DNA from: Streptomyces filamentosus | GTDB lineage: Bacteria > Actinomycetota > Actinomycetes > Streptomycetales > Streptomycetaceae | DNA: 64,000 bases | Assembly (NCBI RefSeq): GCF_014654895.1 | Contig: NZ_BNBE01000002.1 | Coordinates: 1-64,000 of the forward strand | Direction of reading: 5' to 3' | Shown here: positions 60,672 to 64,000 of the stretch, piece after piece | How the letters are laid out: every line of letters starts with the position of its first letter | How positions within the stretch are numbered: position 1 is the stretch's first letter | Translations under genes and position numbers: made by a program | Notes under the pieces: generated by a model | What the model was told of the DNA's origin: nothing | Seen by the model: the letters and a program-made list of their open reading frames with translations, nothing else | Databases searched by the model: none

Positions 60672-60708
60672 GTGAAGCTGAGTGAGGAAGGTATCAGGTT
60701 CAGCTTCA
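60672..60708. promoter_or_regulatory. Operator-like inverted repeat upstream of the 198-residue gene
   Basis: GTGAAGCTGA (60672-60681) and TTCAGCTTCA (60699-60708) pair across about 17 bases, with further related words (TTCAGTTCAGCTC) to 60728. Likely a repressor site. The remaining interval to 60907 holds no gene. Confidence 0.55.
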
Positions 60709-60907
60709 TTCACCTTCAGTTCAGCTCTAGTTGCTTTTCAGAGGCTGCTATACCGCCGTCCCGACGTCCTTCGGCTGGTCGCCATCTGCGGACGGCGCCC
60801 GTCAGGAGCTGATGCCGACCGGACCTGATGGGACGCGAACCCGGAGAGCAAACCGTTCATCTGCTACTGCACTGATGCCCTGAAGACCTTCCCGGCTCGG
60901 GTCTTGA

Positions 60908-60949
60908 AACGCGTAGGGCCCCTGCCCTGAGGCGGGGGCCCTACGCGTT
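60908..60949 (-). terminator. Terminator of the parAB operon
   Basis: Arms 60908-60926 and 60931-60949 (core CGCGTAGGGCCCC / GGGGCCCTACGCG) form a strong stem, ending two bases before the parB stop codon at 60951. Confidence 0.85.
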
Positions 60950-60950
60950 G

Positions 60951-62108
60951 TTACTTGTCTTCTCGCAGGCCGGCGGCAACCTGCTCCAGGATGTGCGCAA
61001 GCGAGGCCCGGGCAGGAAACCCGAGGCCAGCTCGCAAGTCCTCCACAACGGCGCTCACTCCAGTGCTGCGCTTGAAGTATCGCTGGATGAAAGCGCTGCG
61101 CTGGCCTGGGGCCAGGGCATCGAAAGCCAGGTCCATAAGAGCAGCACCGTCATCGAGCAGACTCTGCGGAACCAGCGGGGCCAGTGGATCTGACTGCACG
61201 TCTTCCGGAGCAGTTGCGGCTGCCACTCCCCCACTGGGCGGCGCCACTGCGGACGAGAATTCCGGCTCCAGGTTCTGTGCCTCCGGCATTGCAGGGTTGC
61301 TGGACTCGCTCCTGGGGGCCGGAACCTCGTCCACCCGGTCATTGGGGCTGGGGGCGGACGGGTTATCACGGCGTGATAGGTCCCGCTTGACGGCCGCTTT
61401 CCGCTCCGCTGCTTCAGCTCGGGCGTCGGCCTTCACACGCTGTTCCGCGGGAGGCAGCTTGGAGAGGTTACGGACGTGCTCAATCGTCCGCCGCCCTTCG
61501 ACGAGGTCCGCCTGGAGCTCGAGGTCCAGGTCGAGAATCGAGAGCTTGGAGGAGATGGTCGACTGGGCGATCCCTAGACGCTTGGCGGCCTTATTCTGCG
61601 AGCCGTAGAACGCCACAAGCTTCCTGAGCGCGTGGGCCTGCTCGATGGGGTTCATGTCGTCGCGGTGGACGTTGGCCACGAACGCAGCTTCGAGAAGGGC
61701 TTCGTCGGTGGCGACGAGGTCGTTGTTGACGCTGACCCGGATCGTGGTAGCGCCTGCGAGACGTGCGGCTTCAAGTCGGCGGTGGCCGTCGACAACGATG
61801 TATCGAGCGCCTTCGTCTACGTCGCCAGCTCGGTCGGGCCGCTCTGCCAAGTAGGAGTCGAGGGTGGCGACCGTAATGGAGTTGACGAGGCCGATCTCCC
61901 GGATGCTGTCGGCCAGGCCCTGAAGGTCGCGGAGTTCCTCGCGGGGGTTGTCCGGGTTCTGGCTGATGAGGTGGAGGGCGAGTTCGACCGGGTCCGGGAC
62001 TCCCTCGGTGGGGGCGGCGGTGGCGGCGCCGATCGCTGCGCGGCGGGCGCTGATGGGGCGGGCCTGGACGAAGGAGGCGCCGGCGCCGAGGTTCTTGGCC
62101 TTGCTCAC
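60951..62108 (-). CDS. parB: ParB partition protein
   Basis: 385 residues from GTG 62108 (GTGA overlap with parA). The ParB/Sulfiredoxin-like NTPase region contains LHLISQNPDNPREELRDL and the C-motif YIVVDGHRRLEAARLAG; then VHRDDMNPIEQAHALRKLV and a helix-turn-helix (NKAAKRLGIAQSTISSKLSI). A long linker precedes a C-terminal domain (LRAGLGFPARASLAHILEQVA). Binds the parS-like palindromes described nearby, one of which lies inside this gene. Works with ParA to segregate the plasmid. Confidence 0.92.
   Translation of the reverse strand: MSKAKNLGAGASFVQARPISARRAAIGAATAAPTEGVPDPVELALHLISQNPDNPREELRDLQGLADSIREIGLVNSITVATLDSYLAERPDRAGDVDEGARYIVVDGHRRLEAARLAGATTIRVSVNNDLVATDEALLEAAFVANVHRDDMNPIEQAHALRKLVAFYGSQNKAAKRLGIAQSTISSKLSILDLDLELQADLVEGRRTIEHVRNLSKLPPAEQRVKADARAEAAERKAAVKRDLSRRDNPSAPSPNDRVDEVPAPRSESSNPAMPEAQNLEPEFSSAVAPPSGGVAAATAPEDVQSDPLAPLVPQSLLDDGAALMDLAFDALAPGQRSAFIQRYFKRSTGVSAVVEDLRAGLGFPARASLAHILEQVAAGLREDK
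61364..61378. promoter_or_regulatory. parS: parS-like palindrome inside parB
   Basis: TATCACGGCGTGATA, identical in form to the three sites upstream of parA, inside the parB linker-coding region. A 15-bp palindrome of this kind by chance is improbable. Confidence 0.8.
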
Positions 62109-63352
62109 TTGCTGATCTCCCGGGCGAGGGCGCGGAGGGCGACGGACTGTTCGCACCGGGGTGCGTAGGCGAGGAGGGGACGCTTGGCGCGGACGGCTTC
62201 CTTCTGTTCCTTGAGGTCTCCGATGACGCCGACGACGCGCGGATCCTTTATGTCCATCCAGGACTGGAGGGAGGAGGTCGCGATGTATCCGCGGCGGGCG
62301 TCGTAGTGGTTCACGACGAGGCCGAGGTAGTCGATGTCGAGGGCGAGGTCGGCGCGCATGTCTTCGATCTGCGAGGTGAGCAGACCGTAGGCGTCGGCGC
62401 TGCTGTCTTCGGCCTGGACGACGATGAGGACCCCGGAGTTTCCGGTTTCCTCGTTGTCTCGGCGGCGTCCGTAGTAGGAGGCGGCGTCCATGCTGAGACC
62501 GAGGCTCGGGGGGCAGTCGATGAGGATGACGTCGTAGTCGGCTTCGACTGCGCGAAGGGCTCGTTCGAGGGCGGCTTCGCGGGCGCGGACGGAGGCGAGG
62601 CGGACGTCGAGGAGGAAGGCGTCGGTGCAGGCGGGCAGGAGATGGAGCCTGTTGCCGAAGCGGTCTTCGTCCACGGCGACGATGAGGTCTGCCAGTTCGC
62701 CCTTGGCTTCTCCGGCCATGTGGTTGGTGAGGGAGTCACCGTTCATGGGGAGCGGTTCGTGGCCGAGCTGCTTGGTGAGGTGGCTTTGGGGGTCGAAGTC
62801 GACGAGGAGGACGCGCTGTCCGAGACCGGGGAGGTCTTCCAGGGCAAGCGGGTCTTCGGGGCGATTGTGGTCGTCGAGCAGTGCGGCAAAGTGCTTGGAA
62901 ACGCGCACGGGGACGAGGGCTGCAGGGTTTTCCGCGAGGGCTTCGCCGAGGCCAGCGGTGATGGCGGTCTTGCCGACGCCGCCCTTCTGGTTGCAGACGA
63001 CGATGCGTCGGACTGTCGCGGGGCGCTTGACCTCGGGCACGGGGTTGCTGTCAAGCCAGAGAGTGACGGCCTGGGCGATGCCCTGAGTGAGGGAGACTCC
63101 GCGGTCCTTGCAGTCGTCCCGGAAGCCGTCCCACAGTTCGGCGGGAAGGAAGGTGGCGTAGGTCTCCGCGCCAGCGGTGTCGACGGGGGCGGGGTTCGAA
63201 CCCAGGCCGCGCCAGGCGGTGATGCCGGCTTCGACCGCGTTCTGCATGTCGAGGCCGTGGAGAGCGGCACGGACCTTAAGGTCCTGCCGGAGGGTGCTGG
63301 TGAGTTTGGTGACGACCTTCTCGCGGTCGCCGCCCGTGTCAGGTGACGTCAT
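62105..63352 (-). CDS. parA: ParA partition ATPase
   Basis: 415 residues from ATG 63352 (a GTG at 63361 is possible). An N-terminal RHH/HTH-like region (LTSTLRQDLKVRAALHGLDM, LPAELWDGFRDDCKDRGVSL) is followed by a deviant Walker A VCNQKGGVGKTA (about 117-128), LLVDFDPQSHLTK and VILIDCPPSLGLSMDA. This architecture (DNA-binding head plus MinD-type ATPase) marks self-regulating type Ia-like ParA. Three palindromes upstream are its likely operator/parS sites. Confidence 0.93.
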   Translation of the reverse strand: MTSPDTGGDREKVVTKLTSTLRQDLKVRAALHGLDMQNAVEAGITAWRGLGSNPAPVDTAGAETYATFLPAELWDGFRDDCKDRGVSLTQGIAQAVTLWLDSNPVPEVKRPATVRRIVVCNQKGGVGKTAITAGLGEALAENPAALVPVRVSKHFAALLDDHNRPEDPLALEDLPGLGQRVLLVDFDPQSHLTKQLGHEPLPMNGDSLTNHMAGEAKGELADLIVAVDEDRFGNRLHLLPACTDAFLLDVRLASVRAREAALERALRAVEADYDVILIDCPPSLGLSMDAASYYGRRRDNEETGNSGVLIVVQAEDSSADAYGLLTSQIEDMRADLALDIDYLGLVVNHYDARRGYIATSSLQSWMDIKDPRVVGVIGDLKEQKEAVRAKRPLLAYAPRCEQSVALRALAREISK

Positions 63353-63428
63353 GGACGTCACTGTACTAACTAAATAGATCAACATCCGCCGATGACACGT
63401 TAGCAAGGTTACTAATTTTTTTCGGGGG

Positions 63429-63537
63429 TATCACGGCGTGATACCCCCTCACCCACTCCGAGCGCCTCACTGACCTATCACGCCGTGATACCCCCACATC
63501 CATCACGGATGGTCGCCCGACCTATCACGCCGTGATA
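63429..63537. promoter_or_regulatory. parS: Three parS-like palindromes at exact 47-bp spacing
   Basis: TATCACGGCGTGATA at 63429-63443 and TATCACGCCGTGATA at 63476-63490 and 63523-63537. Start-to-start distance is 47 bp in both cases. They lie upstream of parA, between it and the IS630 remnant, and are expected to bind ParB (or ParA). CATCACGGATGG at about 63501 looks like a half site. Confidence 0.88.
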
Positions 63538-63579
63538 ACTCGCTAGGCTGCTCCGCGGAAGTTCGTGGTGGGACGTTGA

Positions 63580-64000
63580 TCAGGCGGTCTTGAGCGGGGT
63601 GCCTTCGTAAGTCCATCGGTAGGGCTTGGTGGTCTCGTTGCGCCCGATGACGTAGGTCTCCACCTTCTCGAGCAGGTCGTCACGGCTGGGAAAGTCGCCA
63701 CGCCGCACGACCCGGCGGGTGAAGGCGGAGAAGAACAGTCCGAACTGGTTGAGCCAGGAGACGTGCGGCGGGGTCCGGCGGACGTGCCAGCGCGGGTGCG
63801 CGGCCAGCCGCGCCTGGGTGCGCTTGGCGGTGGGGGAGGAGCCGTTGTCGAACACGATGTGGGTCTCTTTGCCAGGAGCGATCGCCCGGTCGACCTGGTC
63901 CAGGAAGGCGGTGAAGGTCGCCACGTTGTTGCGAGCGATCACCTCAGCGAGGACCTCACCGGTACGCCCGTCGAGAGCGGCGACGAGGGATGCGGTGCCG
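63580..64000 (-). CDS. IS630-family transposase, C-terminal part (cut by window edge)
   Basis: The frame is open to the window edge and ends at 63580. It encodes the DDE domain: GTASLVAALDGRTGEVLAE, then THIVFDNGSSPTAKRTQARL (second Asp in FDNG), WLNQFGLFFSAFTRRVVRRG (normally W-x-N-x-x-E; here a Phe/Gly replaces the expected E region, so catalysis is uncertain), and YRWTYEGTPLKTA. Upstream part not visible. Confidence 0.8.
   Translation of the reverse strand, partial: GTASLVAALDGRTGEVLAEVIARNNVATFTAFLDQVDRAIAPGKETHIVFDNGSSPTAKRTQARLAAHPRWHVRRTPPHVSWLNQFGLFFSAFTRRVVRRGDFPSRDDLLEKVETYVIGRNETTKPYRWTYEGTPLKTA

Noticed and set aside
1..64000. tRNA or rRNA genes
   Set aside because: I looked for cloverleaf-like stems and rRNA core sequences and found none I could support; a dedicated search could still find one.

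Overview
The window looks like part of a large Streptomyces (or close actinomycete) plasmid or plasmid-like element. G+C content is very high, GTG starts are common, genes overlap through ATGA/GTGA junctions, and the protein families are typical of Streptomyces. The plasmid reading rests on a ParA/ParB cassette with parS-like palindromes at the right end, a primase-polymerase (prim-pol) plus D5-type helicase pair beside iteron arrays, an FtsK/TraB-type DNA pump, and a complete-looking conjugation-channel/pilus cluster. No telomere, rRNA or tRNA was seen.

Left part (1-20.5 kb): a decayed and an intact L,D-transpeptidase gene, a membrane-spanning XRE regulator with an extracellular peptidoglycan-binding domain, a 1.2 kb repeat-rich spacer, and a HEAT-repeat protein. 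A patchwork of mobile debris follows: a 141-bp MITE with 8-bp target duplications, seven 12-bp iterons, a 667-bp cassette carrying an unknown gene, and Tad and ISL3 gene fragments. Next come a solitary prim-pol with a first iteron region (AGCGACTGAAGCGACT type), a secreted HNH nuclease, a MazG-like protein, a TnpB gene beside an orphan CRISPR array (8 repeats, no cas genes), an XRE/TPR regulator with a GNAT enzyme, the FtsK/TraB-like translocase and a Doc-like toxin-antitoxin pair. An intact IS701-family element (20673-22083, CTAG duplication) follows.

Centre (23.7-44.8 kb): one long minus-strand gene train. Its upstream half encodes a Tcp/Tn916-style mating channel (TcpC-like, small membrane proteins, TcpE-like, VirB4-like ATPase, VirB6/TrbL-like channel, transglycosylase-NlpC/P60 hydrolase). 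Its downstream half encodes a Tad-type pilus system (lipoprotein, secreted protein, CpaB/SAF, TadZ, TadA, TadB, TadC, small pilin-like protein, three TadE/G-like pseudopilins) and ends with a LysM-membrane-BTAD protein. Repeats of GTGGTAAG lie upstream of both this train and the FtsK gene, suggesting joint control or a DNA-processing site.

Right part (45-64 kb): truncated plasmid genes and an IS5 fragment, the second, inverted copy of the unknown-gene cassette, a second 141-bp MITE, a DUF1963 protein, and the main replication module (prim-pol, D5 helicase, small partners). A second iteron region follows (AGGGACTGAAGGGACT type). After it come a small kinase, several IS remnants, two divergent IS110-family transposases, the parAB partition operon with four palindromes, and an IS630-family transposase running off the edge.

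The most notable points are the Tcp-plus-Tad supercluster, the two prim-pol/iteron modules whose repeats differ by one conserved base change, the TnpB/CRISPR neighbourhood, and the paired mobile cassettes and MITEs around the transfer region.
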